Below, piece after piece: positions 33,396 to 43,937 of a stretch of DNA of 44,748 nucleotides. The stretch comes from an uncultured Pseudomonadota bacterium (GTDB lineage Bacteria > Bdellovibrionota_B > Oligoflexia > Oligoflexales > CAIMVM01). Each line of letters begins with the position of its first letter. Positions within the stretch are counted from its first letter, which is position 1. The DNA lies in contig CAIMVM010000180.1 in the NCBI GenBank assembly GCA_903844895.1, forward strand, positions 1 through 44,748, read 5' to 3'. The translations under genes and the position numbers were made by a program. Under the pieces are notes generated by a model that ran no database searches, was not told the DNA's origin, and was given only the letters and a program-made list of their open reading frames with translations.

Positions 33396-33995
33396 ATGCC
33401 TCTAGTTCCTGTGGTCGTAGAACAAACAGCACGTGGTGAGCGCTCTTGGGATATTTATTCTCGTCTTTTAAGAGACCGAATTATTATGCTTGGAACTCCA
33501 GTCAATGATGATGTTGCAAATATTATTGTGGCTCAGCTCTTGTTTTTAGAGTCAGAAGATCCAGATAAGGATATTCACCTATATATTAACTCTCCAGGTG
33601 GCTCCATTACAGCGGGCATGGCGATTTATGACTGTATGCAGGTTATTAAGCCACGAGTTCGGACCTATTGCTTAGGGCAGTGTGCTTCTATGGGTGCTTG
33701 GCTTTTAGCAGCTGGTCCCAAAGGATTTAGGTATATCCTTCCAAATGCTCGCGTCATGATTCACCAGCCACTTGGGGGAGCGACAGGCCAGGCGACGGAT
33801 ATATCCATTCAGGCTCAAGAAATTATTAAGATTAAAGGTAAAATGACTGAAATATTAGCCAGACATACTGGACAGTCCGTAAAGAAAATAACCGAAGACA
33901 TAGATCGTGATTACTTCATGTCTGCTGAAGAAGCAAAAGCGTATGGAATTGTGGATGAGATCGTAGCGGCACGCATGAAAGATAAAAAGGACTAG
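33396..33995 (+). CDS. clpP: ATP-dependent Clp protease proteolytic subunit
   Basis: Forms the tetradecameric serine-protease chamber that works with ClpX. The 199-residue protein has the catalytic Ser in [11 protein letters not shown], the His in [14 protein letters not shown] and the Asp in [20 protein letters not shown]. It begins [20 protein letters not shown], with a short propeptide-like N-terminus typical of the family. ATG 33396 follows AAAGG by 8 bases. It lies 17 bases before clpX, so the pair is cotranscribed. Confidence 0.96.
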   Translation: MPLVPVVVEQTARGERSWDIYSRLLRDRIIMLGTPVNDDVANIIVAQLLFLESEDPDKDIHLYINSPGGSITAGMAIYDCMQVIKPRVRTYCLGQCASMGAWLLAAGPKGFRYILPNARVMIHQPLGGATGQATDISIQAQEIIKIKGKMTEILARHTGQSVKKITEDIDRDYFMSAEEAKAYGIVDEIVAARMKDKKD

Positions 33996-34012
33996 AAGTC
34001 TTTGGAGGATTT

Positions 34013-35302
34013 ATGGCAGGAAAAGAAGCTGGCTTACATTGTAGTTTTTGTGGAAAAAGCCAAAAAGAAGTGAAAAAATTGATTGCTGGTCCAAATGTTT
34101 ACATTTGCGATGAATGCATATCTCTTTGCAATGATATTATTGCCGAGGAAGTGGATAAAGAAGAACTTCTAACTCCATCAGGCAAAGTACCAAGTCCTAA
34201 AGAGATCAAAAGAATTTTGGATGATTACATCATTGGACAGGACAAGGCTAAAAAGACTCTTTCTGTAGCGGTACATAATCACTATAAGCGCATTGAGACT
34301 AAAGCTAATAAGACGGCTGATAGTATTGAGCTTCAAAAATCGAATATTTTGATGTTGGGGCCAACGGGAAGCGGTAAGACTCTTCTCGCTCAGACTTTAG
34401 CCAAGATTCTAAATGTTCCATTTACAATTGCTGATGCTACCAATCTTACCGAGGCCGGTTATGTTGGCGAAGATGTCGAAAATATCATTTTATCACTTCT
34501 TCAAAATGCGGATTATGATGTTGAGCAAGCTCAAAGAGGTATTGCTTATGTAGATGAAATCGATAAGATTGCACGTAAAAGTGAGAATCCCTCCATTACC
34601 CGCGATGTTTCGGGCGAAGGTGTGCAGCAAGCTTTGCTTAAAATCATTGAAGGTACCATAGCTAATGTTCCTCCAAGAGGTGGAAGAAAGCATCCTCAGC
34701 AAGAGTTTTTGCAAGTGGATACTACGAATATTCTATTTATTTGCGGAGGCGCTTTTTCAGGACTTGAAAATATTGTCGCTCAGCGAATGGAAACCTCAAG
34801 TATGGGATTCGGTTCTGAAGTGACTTCAAAAACGGAGCGAAATCTTACCGACCTTTTCTTAAAGGCAAGAACCGAAGATCTTATCCGCTATGGGTTGATT
34901 CCTGAGTTTTTGGGACGTGTGCCGGTTGTTGTGGCTCTTGCCCAGTTAGATGAAGCAGCTCTTATCCAGATATTGACCGAGCCTAAAAATGCAATTACCA
35001 AGCAGTTTCAAAAGCTGTTCGATTTTGAGAAAGTCCTACTTAAGTTTACAGAGGGGTCTCTTCGTGCTGTTGTTAAGGAAGCGATTAAGCGCAAAACAGG
35101 GGCTCGGGGTCTAAGAGCTATCCTAGAAGACGCCATGCTCGATATCATGTATGAAATGCCCGGTGACGAGAATTTGAAAGAAGTTGTTATTACTGAAGAG
35201 GCGGTTGTTGGGACTGGGGAGCCCATCAAAGTTTACCTCTCTGACGAAGAGAAAAAAGAAAGATCTCAACGATCGGAAGTGGCCGCAAGTCAAAAGAAAT
35301 AG
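34013..35302 (+). CDS. clpX: ATP-dependent Clp protease ATP-binding subunit ClpX
   Basis: Hexameric AAA+ unfoldase that feeds substrates to ClpP. The 429-residue protein has the zinc-binding domain ([17 protein letters not shown], then CDECISLC), Walker A ([12 protein letters not shown]), pore loop (GYVGEDVE), Walker B ([10 protein letters not shown]) and the RKH loop (GGRKHPQQ). Its IGF-like ClpP-contact region is within the usual segment. GGAGG lies 5 bases before ATG 34013. A terminator 24 bases past the stop closes the clpPX unit. Confidence 0.96.
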   Translation: MAGKEAGLHCSFCGKSQKEVKKLIAGPNVYICDECISLCNDIIAEEVDKEELLTPSGKVPSPKEIKRILDDYIIGQDKAKKTLSVAVHNHYKRIETKANKTADSIELQKSNILMLGPTGSGKTLLAQTLAKILNVPFTIADATNLTEAGYVGEDVENIILSLLQNADYDVEQAQRGIAYVDEIDKIARKSENPSITRDVSGEGVQQALLKIIEGTIANVPPRGGRKHPQQEFLQVDTTNILFICGGAFSGLENIVAQRMETSSMGFGSEVTSKTERNLTDLFLKARTEDLIRYGLIPEFLGRVPVVVALAQLDEAALIQILTEPKNAITKQFQKLFDFEKVLLKFTEGSLRAVVKEAIKRKTGARGLRAILEDAMLDIMYEMPGDENLKEVVITEEAVVGTGEPIKVYLSDEEKKERSQRSEVAASQKK

Positions 35303-35325
35303 CTGGCGATTTGCTAAAATACCAA

Positions 35326-35366
35326 AAAGAATGTGTGCGGAGGAACTCGCACACATTCTTTATTTT
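35326..35366 (+). terminator. Strong rho-independent terminator after clpX
   Basis: AAAGAATGTGTGCG (35326-35339) and its exact complement (35348-35361) make a 14-bp stem around eight bases, followed by TTTATTTT-like sequence. It separates clpPX from lon. Confidence 0.88.
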
Positions 35367-35450
35367 AGTTAAAATAGAAATACCAATCATTACCTCAAAA
35401 CTCATATTTGTCCGGCGGGGCGAAATGGGAGAGGCTCTAGGAGGATGGGA

Positions 35451-37949
35451 ATGTCCGATAAATCGAGTTCAAGTCAGGTGTTTCGAATCCCTCTTCTTCC
35501 GCTGCGAGACATTTTAGTATTTCCAAATGCAGTGGTGCCCCTTTTTGTCGGTCGCGACAAATCTATTGCTGCGCTAGAGCATGCCATGTCTACTTCAAAA
35601 GAGATCATGTTGGCGGCTCAAAGAAAGGCCAAAACGAATGATCCCACCGAAGAAGACATCTTTGATGTGGGAACAATCTCCACAATTCTTCAGCTACTCC
35701 GTCTTCCAGACGGTACCGTAAAGGTGTTAGTTGAGGGTCGTAAGAGAGCTAAAATAGCTAAGTACATAGACTCAGAAGAGTTCTTTGTTGTGGAAGCCGA
35801 GGAGCTTAAAGAGCAACATGCTTCCGATGATAACGAAGCGCTTGTGCGTACTGTGAAAACTGCATTTGAGAATTATGTACGTCTTAATAAGCGTATTCCA
35901 CCAGAGATGCTTTTGTCGATTTCTCAAATCGAAGGAGACGGGAAGCTAGCTGATACGCTAGTAGGTCATCTTACAAACTTGAAGCTACAGGAAAAACAAG
36001 CTCTATTAGAAGAGGCTAGTCCCTCCAAGCGCCTTGAACAAATTTATGGATATATCCAGTCTGAAATCGAAATTATGCGCGTGGAAAAAAAGATAAGAGC
36101 ACGAGTGAAGCGCCAGATGGAGAAGAATCAGAAAGAATACTATCTCAATGAGCAGATGGCAGCGATTCAAAAAGAACTCGGTGACCGAGAAGATGGTAAA
36201 AATGAAATTCAAGATTTTGATGAGCAAATTAAAGAGAAAAAACTTTCTGACGAAGCTCGCGAAAAATTAACTAAAGAAGTGAAAAAACTTAAGCAGATGA
36301 GTCCGATGTCTGCTGAGTCTGCTGTGGTTAGGAATTATTTAGAAACGGTTTTATCACTACCTTGGGGTGAATACACCAAGGAGATTAGGAACATTTCCTA
36401 TGCCGAAACCATCCTAAACCGTGATCATTATGGGCTTGACAAAATCAAGGACCGAATTCTTGAATATCTTTCTATTCGTTCACTATCAAAGGAGCTAAAA
36501 GGTCCGATTCTTTGTCTTGTAGGGCCTCCAGGTGTAGGGAAAACGTCCTTGGCTAAATCCATAGCGGATTCTACGGGAAGAAAGTTTAACCGCATAGCAC
36601 TAGGTGGAGTAAAAGACCAAGCTGAAATCAGAGGACATAGAAAAACCTATATTGGTTCCATGCCCGGCAAAATCATTATGTCACTTAAAAAAGCTGGTTC
36701 GTCAAATCCTGTGGTCCTATTGGATGAGGTTGACAAGATTTCAGCCGATTATCGCGGTGATCCGACAGCAGCATTGCTTGAAGTTTTAGATCCAGAACAA
36801 AATCATACTTTTAGCGATCATTATTTGGACTTGGATTATGATCTTTCGAAGGTTTTGTTTTTGGCTACAGCAAATAGTTTGTCGGGGATTCCTAGGCCAC
36901 TGCTTGACCGCATGGAAGTGATCAACCTTAGTGGGTATACGGAAGATGAGAAATTAGAGATATCCAAGCGATATTTACTTCAAAAGACAAAGAAACAAAA
37001 TGGACTTGAAGGCCAAAATGTCGAAGTAACAGATGAAGCTATTCGAGAGATCCTTCGCTACTATACTCGGGAGTCAGGTGTAAGAAACCTCGAAAGAGAG
37101 TTAGGTAAGCTTTACCGCAAAGCTGCTAGAAAGCACCTCAAAGTATTCTTTAAAGAGCAGCCAGGTAACGAGATCAATGTTTCAGATACTGGTGAAATCA
37201 ATATTCCTGAGGATGTTGACTTCTCTAAGTTTGCGGTGAACGAGACCATTACCGCAGCAAATATTGAGGACTATCTCGGGCCTAGGCGATATAGAATTGG
37301 TGTTCAAAATGAAGTTCATGAAGCTGGGCTTTGCACAGGACTAGCGTGGACGGAAGTGGGCGGAGAACTTCTTGTTACTGAAGTAGCTGTATTTGCAGGG
37401 AAAGGTAAAGTTACAGTAACCGGCAAGCTCGGTGATGTTATGCAAGAAAGCTCTCAAGCTGCCTTGAGTTATGTTAGGTCGCGCGCTGCATTTTTAGATT
37501 TGGATCCAAATTTTTATGAGAAAAATGATATTCATATCCACCTTCCCGAAGGTGCAATTCCTAAAGATGGCCCAAGTGCTGGCATAACTATGGCGACCGC
37601 GCTTACATCTGCCCTTACTGGTAGGCTCGTGAATAAAGACGTCGCCATGACCGGTGAAATTACACTTCGTGGACGCGTTTTAGCTATCGGGGGACTTAAG
37701 GAAAAAGCACTTGCAGCCCACAGGGGAGGCATTAAAAAGATTCTATTTCCTAAAGATAATGAAAAAGACCTTCGCGACATTCCGGACGCAATTCGGAAAG
37801 AAATTGAGTGGGTTCCCGTTGAGCATATGGATCAAGTTCTTATGCATGCTCTCGTTTGGAATCAATCGGGAGAACGGGAGATTCAGGACAATTTATTTGA
37901 ACGACTAAAGGACATCACAAAAATAGAAAGCTTTGATCTTCACCATTAA
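35451..37949 (+). CDS. lon: ATP-dependent protease La (Lon)
   Basis: Homo-oligomeric AAA+ serine protease that degrades misfolded and regulatory proteins. The 832-residue protein has the N-terminal LON domain ([20 protein letters not shown]), a coiled helical region (about 190-280), Walker A ([11 protein letters not shown]) and Walker B ([10 protein letters not shown]). The protease domain's Ser-Lys dyad ([14 protein letters not shown], and [14 protein letters not shown]) is near the end. I chose ATG 35451: AGGAGG is 6 bases upstream, whereas the ATG at 35445 directly abuts it. A terminator follows, so lon is likely transcribed alone. Confidence 0.96.
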   Translation: MSDKSSSSQVFRIPLLPLRDILVFPNAVVPLFVGRDKSIAALEHAMSTSKEIMLAAQRKAKTNDPTEEDIFDVGTISTILQLLRLPDGTVKVLVEGRKRAKIAKYIDSEEFFVVEAEELKEQHASDDNEALVRTVKTAFENYVRLNKRIPPEMLLSISQIEGDGKLADTLVGHLTNLKLQEKQALLEEASPSKRLEQIYGYIQSEIEIMRVEKKIRARVKRQMEKNQKEYYLNEQMAAIQKELGDREDGKNEIQDFDEQIKEKKLSDEAREKLTKEVKKLKQMSPMSAESAVVRNYLETVLSLPWGEYTKEIRNISYAETILNRDHYGLDKIKDRILEYLSIRSLSKELKGPILCLVGPPGVGKTSLAKSIADSTGRKFNRIALGGVKDQAEIRGHRKTYIGSMPGKIIMSLKKAGSSNPVVLLDEVDKISADYRGDPTAALLEVLDPEQNHTFSDHYLDLDYDLSKVLFLATANSLSGIPRPLLDRMEVINLSGYTEDEKLEISKRYLLQKTKKQNGLEGQNVEVTDEAIREILRYYTRESGVRNLERELGKLYRKAARKHLKVFFKEQPGNEINVSDTGEINIPEDVDFSKFAVNETITAANIEDYLGPRRYRIGVQNEVHEAGLCTGLAWTEVGGELLVTEVAVFAGKGKVTVTGKLGDVMQESSQAALSYVRSRAAFLDLDPNFYEKNDIHIHLPEGAIPKDGPSAGITMATALTSALTGRLVNKDVAMTGEITLRGRVLAIGGLKEKALAAHRGGIKKILFPKDNEKDLRDIPDAIRKEIEWVPVEHMDQVLMHALVWNQSGEREIQDNLFERLKDITKIESFDLHH

Positions 37950-37983
37950 AAGTTGGAAGTCTAACAGTATTTCGATCTTGGTT

Positions 37984-38010
37984 GCCCTCTTAGAGATAAG
38001 AGGGCATTTT
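37984..38010 (+). terminator. Rho-independent terminator after lon
   Basis: GCCCTCTTA and TAAGAGGGC form a perfect 9-bp stem with a GAGA loop, followed by ATTTT. It lies 34 bases past the lon stop. Confidence 0.85.
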
Positions 38011-38155
38011 CGTGGGTTCGAGAAGATTTTGGTGGATATGTCATCTGCGGATTTCAAAGGAATATGGCCGTCTAGTTTTTTTGGGGGGAATTGTGCCTGA
38101 TCTGGCTGTCTGCTCCCATTCCATGGGGAAGTGCGGTCTAATTGTGAGATCTTCT

Positions 38156-39120
38156 TTAGAAACTTCGTCCTAGTGAAAGGAACATGAGCTGCAAATGTGG
38201 CCTTAAGAATGCCTTATTGAGTCTTTGTGTGGCTAAGTCGAGCTCTGGGTCTGGTGATCCATTGTATTCTCCAGATCTGCTTTTTTTAAGGAGAACAGGC
38301 ATGGCTAGTCCCAGCCATTCGCAGCCTAGAATCATGCCATTTTGAAAAGTGTATCGATTTCCTATAGAACTCGACAACACAAGATAGTGGGCCCTAGTTG
38401 CTAGGGAGAAGTCGAGTTCGCCAATATCAGATATACTTTTGAAGCCATTCATACCGGTCTCTAAAAAACGATAGGACGTTGCAAATTTTACGAAGAAATT
38501 TTCAGAAAATGAGAATTTCTTGCGAAAAAAACCGCCAATCTGAAGGAATCTCAATGCAATATTTCGATATTGTAGTCCATCCTCGTAGTGATTCTCTCTT
38601 AGGTTTAGCGAGTTCATTGTCACTTCTAGGCCGAGATTTAGCTCGGAATTATAGCTGTACGAGCCAGAGGCTCCATATCCAGGAATGTCTGCGAAGAATA
38701 AACCCGCAAAAACCGAAAATTCTCTATATTTTGGACAGGGGGGGCTATTGGGGCTAGGAAGTGAGGAGCATAGAGTTGCTTTTCTTTTGTAAGTTATGGT
38801 GCTATTGCCGCTTGATTGCAGTGGCTTCGAATTGTTAGCTCCAATGCCAGATTTCCCTTTGTTGCTTTTAATATCTTCTGGTGGGGCGGCTACAGGAGGA
38901 GCATCTGCCAAGCTCAAGGGTTTGGCTTCTTTTCTACCTGAGGGGGAATCTTATGGTCAGTGTTTTCCCCACTATTTTGAGTAATAGAGCTCTTCCCGAT
39001 GCTAGAGCGCTCCTTGGTGGGTTTCGAAAATTCTTGGGCAGAGTCCAATGAACTCGCAAAGTTGGATTGTGGTAAAGCCACGGCGAAAACGAAAAAACTA
39101 AACTTTAATGAAAATTGCAT
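38156..39120 (-). pseudogene. Exported beta-barrel-like protein, split by a frame change
   Basis: Two minus-strand frames look like one gene. The first (39120-38914, 68 residues) has a signal peptide (MQFSLKFSFFVFAVALPQS) and a polar Ser/Lys linker ending EKKPNP. The second (38917-38156, 253 residues) has no signal, has only a TTG for a start, opens with a Pro/Ala linker (LADAPPVAAPPEDI) and then barrel-like strands (FSVFAGLFFADIPGYGASGS, LFMSLGRSF-like end). The frames overlap as TTGA without a ribosome site. A frameshift in the C5 run (about 38949) or the A-rich tract following it would join signal, linker and barrel. Sequencing error, natural decay or programmed frameshifting are possible; real two-gene coupling is less likely. 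Confidence 0.6.
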
Positions 39121-39242
39121 AAATTCTTCCCATCTTCAGGCTATTTTACTTGAGAAAGACAGTAGTGTCGATTTTACCTGGTGAAATATTGGATCTTTAG
39201 ATTTGAGTTTCCGAAAGAGAGCTGTCAATTTGAGGAGGTGCC

Positions 39243-40352
39243 GTGGGCAAAGAGGTAGATAAGTCATTAGAGTTCGTGGAAGGCCTAAAGCGTCAGTGGA
39301 TGGCTATGATCGATGCCTTAGTGGATCCTTTAATGATTGTAAGAGACGACTACGTGATATTAAAAGCCAACTTAGCGTTGGCGAAAATGAATCATAAGTC
39401 CAACTTCGGAGATGTTCTAGGCCAAAAGTGCTACGAGGTCTTCGCTGGTCGCAAGATGCCATGTAATGGTTGCCGGATGCAAGAGGCTGGAAAAACGAGA
39501 CAGGCAATCCATGGAACTCTTGATGAGATAGGTGGCAAGCGTTACTTTGAAACTGTCAGTCAGCCGGTTTTTGATTTGAACGGTGAATTGGAAGGCGTTG
39601 TCCAGCTCTATCGCGATCGAACTGATGCAAGGCGGATGCAGAGTCAACTTCTACAAAGTGAAAAATTGGCATCTATTGGTTTACTTGCGGGAGGTATTGC
39701 CCACGAAATCAATAACCCTCTGGGTGGAATTCTGATATTTTCGCAAATGCTACTCCGAGAAATGGATAAAGCGAGCCCTCACTATCAAGATGTGATTGAG
39801 ATCGAAAGTGCTACACAGCGTTGCAAGGAGATAGTTGAAAGACTGCTTGATTTTGCTCGCCAGCGGCCTGAAAAACTAGAGGTTCTTCAAAATGTACGTA
39901 TTTTTGACGTCGTCTCTAGCGCCTTAAAGTTTGCGATGGTGGCCCCTCAGGCGAAGAAAGTTGAGCTTAAGCAGAATTGGCAAAATCAAGACGTAACGGT
40001 TGCAGCAATTGCAAATAAGACCATTCAGGTTTTTTTGAATCTTTTACAAAATGCGATTCAGGCCATGAAGAGAGGCGGTACGCTAACAATCAGGCAATAT
40101 GAAGCTATAGAGGCTTCTATTCCATATGTTGTTATTGATATAGAAGATACCGGTATGGGAATGGATGCGGCTACGTTGAATCATATTTTCGATCCTTTTT
40201 TTACGACGAAAGAACCAGGGGAAGGGACAGGCTTGGGTTTAGCGATTTGCTATGGAATTATGCAGGAGTTTGAGGGGCGATTGTCTGTTGTTAGTGAAGT
40301 GGGAAAAGGTACTACCTTTAGTGCTTGGTTTCCAAAGAATAGCGTGAAATAG
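39243..40352 (+). CDS. PAS-domain histidine kinase, all motifs intact
   Basis: The 369-residue cytosolic kinase has an N-terminal PAS domain (about 10-125). It carries a Cys cluster (GQKCYEVFAGRKMPCNGCRM, CX11CX2C), which in related kinases can be a redox or ligand site. A dimerisation domain with LAGGIAHEINNPLGGI (phospho-acceptor His) and a complete ATPase domain follow (NLLQNAIQAM, EDTGMGMD, FFTTKEPGEGTGLGLAICYG). No transmembrane segment. Starts at GTG 39243 behind GAGGAGG. No response regulator is nearby, so it is an orphan. It is 6 bases ahead of the 799-residue membrane protein, suggesting a functional pair. Confidence 0.92.
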   Translation: MGKEVDKSLEFVEGLKRQWMAMIDALVDPLMIVRDDYVILKANLALAKMNHKSNFGDVLGQKCYEVFAGRKMPCNGCRMQEAGKTRQAIHGTLDEIGGKRYFETVSQPVFDLNGELEGVVQLYRDRTDARRMQSQLLQSEKLASIGLLAGGIAHEINNPLGGILIFSQMLLREMDKASPHYQDVIEIESATQRCKEIVERLLDFARQRPEKLEVLQNVRIFDVVSSALKFAMVAPQAKKVELKQNWQNQDVTVAAIANKTIQVFLNLLQNAIQAMKRGGTLTIRQYEAIEASIPYVVIDIEDTGMGMDAATLNHIFDPFFTTKEPGEGTGLGLAICYGIMQEFEGRLSVVSEVGKGTTFSAWFPKNSVK

Positions 40353-40358
40353 GAATCT

Positions 40359-42758
40359 ATGAGTTTAGAAAAACTTAAATATTACTATAGAGCAAAGACG
40401 ATTCGAGACGTTTATCTCATCGTTCTTCTAGGTGGTTATATTCTAGGATTTCTATTTCCTGTTGTACTTTCTATTGTCGAAAAATCAGCTTCCATTCTGT
40501 GTCTGTTTTTATTGTTAGTTTCCTATTTCGTCATTCCTCCATCGAGGGCGAAAAATGCAAAAAAAATAATTATTGGATTTATATTTTCCCAAGTAGCCTT
40601 GTCTTTGTATGCGTACAGCAAAGACTTGGCTCTGCCTCTAGGCGTGGCTGGGTCTCTCTTAATTTATTTTGGCGCATTAGACAGTGTAAAGCGGGCATTG
40701 GCGGTTGAAGATCATGAAGCTAATTTAACTATCGGGGCTTTTTCTGGATTAGTTCTTCTATTGGTTGGGTTTGGAATTCATAGTGAGGGATGGGCAGCCA
40801 AGTTTGCACCTCTCCTAGGGGTTTACTTCTTGCGAGATTTTTTGCTGTTTTCGTCCGTTTTCATAATAGTTCTTTTTTTGATTTTCCATCCTCGCTACAC
40901 GACAAGTTCTTATGTTGCGCCAGATTTTTTTATTCAAAGATATAGGCATGTTGTTAATTTTTTTGAGACTTCTAAATTGCTTTCACCTATATTTTTATTT
41001 AGCTTTTTGGGTTCGTTTCAAAACGCCATTGCTGGCTACAAAGTTGATACATTATATTTCCAAAATAGTATTGATTATAGTTTGGTGTGGTTTCCTGCAA
41101 TCGTTCACTTGCTGGTTCTTCTGTTTGAATTCAAATTTCTGGGGCAACAAAACGAGGTGAGCGCAAAGATTTTAGCTGAAGGAAGTCGTAAGTTTTTAAG
41201 GAAGACAGGTTCGGATGGGAAAGCTCATACATTTGCTGTCCAAACTTTTATTTATACCTTTGATCACGATCCTACTGGGGATATAGACAACGCCAGCCCA
41301 GCAACGCTTATGCAAATTCGAACGGAGGAGGTTCGAAAGCTATTAGGTGGTATCTCAGAGGGTAAGGTTATGGATGAGTCCAGCACAGGATCTCGAATGT
41401 ATGGGGCCCTAGATCCAGAACAAGCGATTTGTCTCTCTCAAGAGATTCTTTTAATTTCTACGATTTCATATCTTAATGTTTCTTCCATAGTGAACCGACG
41501 CATGCAGGGTTTGACGTCCATTCTTCCGATAATTGATCCACTACTTGCTAATGCTACAGATCGCGAAAAAATAGAAGAGGCACAGACCAAATCCCTCTGG
41601 CTTTTCTATATAGATTTTGACTGGGTAGATCAGCATTTGGTCCCCACGGGGAATGGAGCTCACTTTTGTTCCAATTATTTGACACTCCCAGAACATTTAA
41701 AGGCTTCCATTTTGAGTGCTAAGGGATGCGGAGTCCCTATTGGAAGTATGCTGTGGCTAAGCGAGAAAGCTGGAAGTAAAGTCATGCAAGAGATGCCTCA
41801 CTTAAAGTCAATTGTTCAGATTTTTCCTGTTACGCTTGTAAATTCAAATGATGAATACGTACTCTATGCAATTAAATTTAGTGAGCTGGCTCCTAGGTTG
41901 CAGGGGCTTTATGATATGGATTTTAGGCGAAGACTCTTACTTGACTTTGAGCCTAGGGAAGAGAGTCTCCGGCTAGTAGGTAGTCTCAAAAGAAGATTGC
42001 CAGTGATTTCTGGGGAAATTGAAGTTAGACATATGATTAACGCTATTACTAGCTATGATTGGCGAGGTTTTAAAGAAAAAGACTTAGCTATTAACCTCTT
42101 AGTTGATGTTTGGGTGAATATTAATCAAAAACAGAGTTTTGACGTAAAAGCGAAGAAAGATATTTCAGAGCTCGTCGTGCAGGTGGTATTCGAGATCGGT
42201 TATCCAAGCCAACATCTCCATTTAGCTCAGTTTCAGAAGAATTCCCTTAGATCTTTACAAACATTGAGGGAAGCCGCCTTAGATGTAAATCATCAGAGAT
42301 TTGTGGAATCTTGGACTCTTCTTGCAGCAGGGGTTGCCTCAGTAGTCATGACTGAAATGGGCGGACGTGCTTTATTAGATATCATTCATGTTGGGTTGGG
42401 GCGAAGTGAGATTAGATCCTCTCAGATATTTCAATATCGAGTTATGGATGTAATATGTTTTGTTTTAGCAAAGATAGAATGGATAAAGGATGCTGAGCTT
42501 TCTGAAGTAGTGAGTAAAACCATTCGAGTGCTGGGTGATGATCATATGGAAGTTGACCTAGTTGTTACGTGGCTTGATCGAATTCAGTGGGTCCAGCAGT
42601 CTCTTTCTAGAACCCTGGTTCTTGATTCTGCAGATATTGTTTTTCTAATGAAGATAATTGATTCCATTGAGCACAATCGCAGCAGAAACTTGGGTTTTTT
42701 AAGGACTCGTTTATCTTCTGTAGGGTCAAAAGACAATTTGGACTATCGTGCAGGATAG
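40359..42758 (+). CDS. Large membrane protein of unknown function, operon partner of the histidine kinase
   Basis: The 799-residue product has about eight hydrophobic helices in residues 18-270, followed by a cytosolic region of about 520 residues. The tail is alpha-rich with no motif I recognise. Parts such as VQTFIYTFDHDPTGDIDNA and LVDVWVNINQKQSFDVKAK suggest a structured domain, and residues 560-790 look like helical repeats. TAGGA lies 4 bases before ATG 40359 and it begins 6 bases after the kinase stop. It may be a sensor or scaffold for that kinase. No homologous family comes to mind. Confidence 0.75.
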   Translation: MSLEKLKYYYRAKTIRDVYLIVLLGGYILGFLFPVVLSIVEKSASILCLFLLLVSYFVIPPSRAKNAKKIIIGFIFSQVALSLYAYSKDLALPLGVAGSLLIYFGALDSVKRALAVEDHEANLTIGAFSGLVLLLVGFGIHSEGWAAKFAPLLGVYFLRDFLLFSSVFIIVLFLIFHPRYTTSSYVAPDFFIQRYRHVVNFFETSKLLSPIFLFSFLGSFQNAIAGYKVDTLYFQNSIDYSLVWFPAIVHLLVLLFEFKFLGQQNEVSAKILAEGSRKFLRKTGSDGKAHTFAVQTFIYTFDHDPTGDIDNASPATLMQIRTEEVRKLLGGISEGKVMDESSTGSRMYGALDPEQAICLSQEILLISTISYLNVSSIVNRRMQGLTSILPIIDPLLANATDREKIEEAQTKSLWLFYIDFDWVDQHLVPTGNGAHFCSNYLTLPEHLKASILSAKGCGVPIGSMLWLSEKAGSKVMQEMPHLKSIVQIFPVTLVNSNDEYVLYAIKFSELAPRLQGLYDMDFRRRLLLDFEPREESLRLVGSLKRRLPVISGEIEVRHMINAITSYDWRGFKEKDLAINLLVDVWVNINQKQSFDVKAKKDISELVVQVVFEIGYPSQHLHLAQFQKNSLRSLQTLREAALDVNHQRFVESWTLLAAGVASVVMTEMGGRALLDIIHVGLGRSEIRSSQIFQYRVMDVICFVLAKIEWIKDAELSEVVSKTIRVLGDDHMEVDLVVTWLDRIQWVQQSLSRTLVLDSADIVFLMKIIDSIEHNRSRNLGFLRTRLSSVGSKDNLDYRAG

Positions 42759-42780
42759 TCCAATTATGCCAACTTTTTTT
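42738..42780 (+). terminator. Possible terminator spanning the end of the 799-residue gene
   Basis: TTGGACTATC and GATAGTCCAA form a 10-bp stem that covers the stop codon, followed 10 bases later by an eight-T run. The gap between stem and T-run is unusually long, so function as a terminator is doubtful. Confidence 0.4.
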
Positions 42781-43586
42781 TAGAAACCGCCACAGCCTGG
42801 TATGGAAAGAGCATTTAGCCCCAACCAGCTATTATTTTTATAGACGATTACTCCCAGGGGATTGCAAGCAGAGTAGGTCATTGCTGATACGAAAGTCGTT
42901 TGCTTGATACAGTATACTGCTCTTGGATTATTTAAGTATACGGTTCCTGCATTAAGAATATTGATCGTCCTAAGCATAACTACATGTGGAAACGGAAAGT
43001 TTGTAGAAGATGCTCCGTCAATGCTGTAACCCATGTTGCCCACGTTTCCTATGATACCTGCCTGAATGCCACCGTCAAATATGGGCCAGCCACCGTTTAC
43101 TGGAATTCCTCGCTCCATGGCGCGACCCATGCATGAAATCACATCTTGCTGCGAATAAAAACTTGCTGTTAGGCCTCCAGATATAACTCCGCCTTGTGGT
43201 CCGCCGCCCATATTGCAGTAGTATCCTGGAGGGCAGTTCTGACCTGGGTTTTGAATATACTCTTTTGGTCCCTGGTATGTGTGGGGTGGGTATGTCACGC
43301 TGCCTTTAGCATCATAGCCTGGATAGGGCGCCGCTGGAGTACATGGCACCTTTCCGGTGTTGGGCAGGCAATTAGATTGAGACCCAGGTAGGGTCTGCTG
43401 ATATTGTGTAGGGTTTGATTGTGGATTGTAGACAGGGTTTGTTACAGGTCCTGGCACACCTTGGTTTTGCATGACAATCGGGCCTGGTGCAGTGCTTTTC
43501 TTCTTCGAAGGTGTTTGCCCACAACCACTGATGATGAGGCAAATGTAAGTTATTGCTGCCGTTGAAGTGAGTTTTTTCATTGTCAT
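42780..43586 (-). CDS. Lipoprotein of unknown function, Cys-rich
   Basis: The 268-residue product has a lipoprotein signal peptide with lipobox LIISGC (Cys about residue 22). A Pro/Gln/Gly/Asn-rich disordered region (about 25-130, with PGPVTNPVYNPQSNPTQYQQ) follows, then a more ordered domain with about eight Cys (GQNCPPGYYCNMGGG, VISCMGRAM, AVYCIKQ, YSACNPLG, IPGCGGF). The paired Cys suggest disulfides in the periplasm or on the surface. ATG 43586 is chosen since GAGG lies 6 bases upstream; an ATG at 43598 overlaps that site. No family recognised. Confidence 0.8.
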   Translation of the reverse strand: MTMKKLTSTAAITYICLIISGCGQTPSKKKSTAPGPIVMQNQGVPGPVTNPVYNPQSNPTQYQQTLPGSQSNCLPNTGKVPCTPAAPYPGYDAKGSVTYPPHTYQGPKEYIQNPGQNCPPGYYCNMGGGPQGGVISGGLTASFYSQQDVISCMGRAMERGIPVNGGWPIFDGGIQAGIIGNVGNMGYSIDGASSTNFPFPHVVMLRTINILNAGTVYLNNPRAVYCIKQTTFVSAMTYSACNPLGVIVYKNNSWLGLNALSIPGCGGF

Positions 43587-43937
43587 TTTAAGCCTCATTA
43601 AAAGTCAAAAGGGGTGCGGAGATTACTCCACCACGGCTTTACAGCAAATTCGGGGCCATCCCCAGCTCGGCACCAAAGCTCTGTAATATTGGGCAGTTAT
43701 GTTTGTGGGGTGGCGCCCTCAGTTAAATCAACTAAGCATTTCATCATGCATTTGTAAACGATTTAGCCAGCAAAGTGTTGATCTTGCTTCCTAGGTTGGC
43801 GCCGATCACGCCTTGTTCGCTGGACGGATAGTACTGTAAAATGGGAATCAGGCTGATGCAAAAATAGAAAGTAGTAGATAGCAAGTCGATAGGTTGAGCC
43901 GCTAATTCAAGAGACCCAGACATGTAGAGAGGCTGAT
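43587..43937. other. Spacer between the lipoprotein gene and the truncated kinase
   Basis: About 350 bases with no supported gene. A minus frame of 72 codons (43744-43962) has no ribosome site and overlaps the kinase start. A small imperfect palindrome (GGAGATTACTCC) lies at 43618-43629. Confidence 0.4.

Noticed and set aside
37997-38030. Possible tRNA T-loop (GGTTCGAG) after lon
   Set aside because: No acceptor or anticodon stem can be paired around it, and it follows a terminator.
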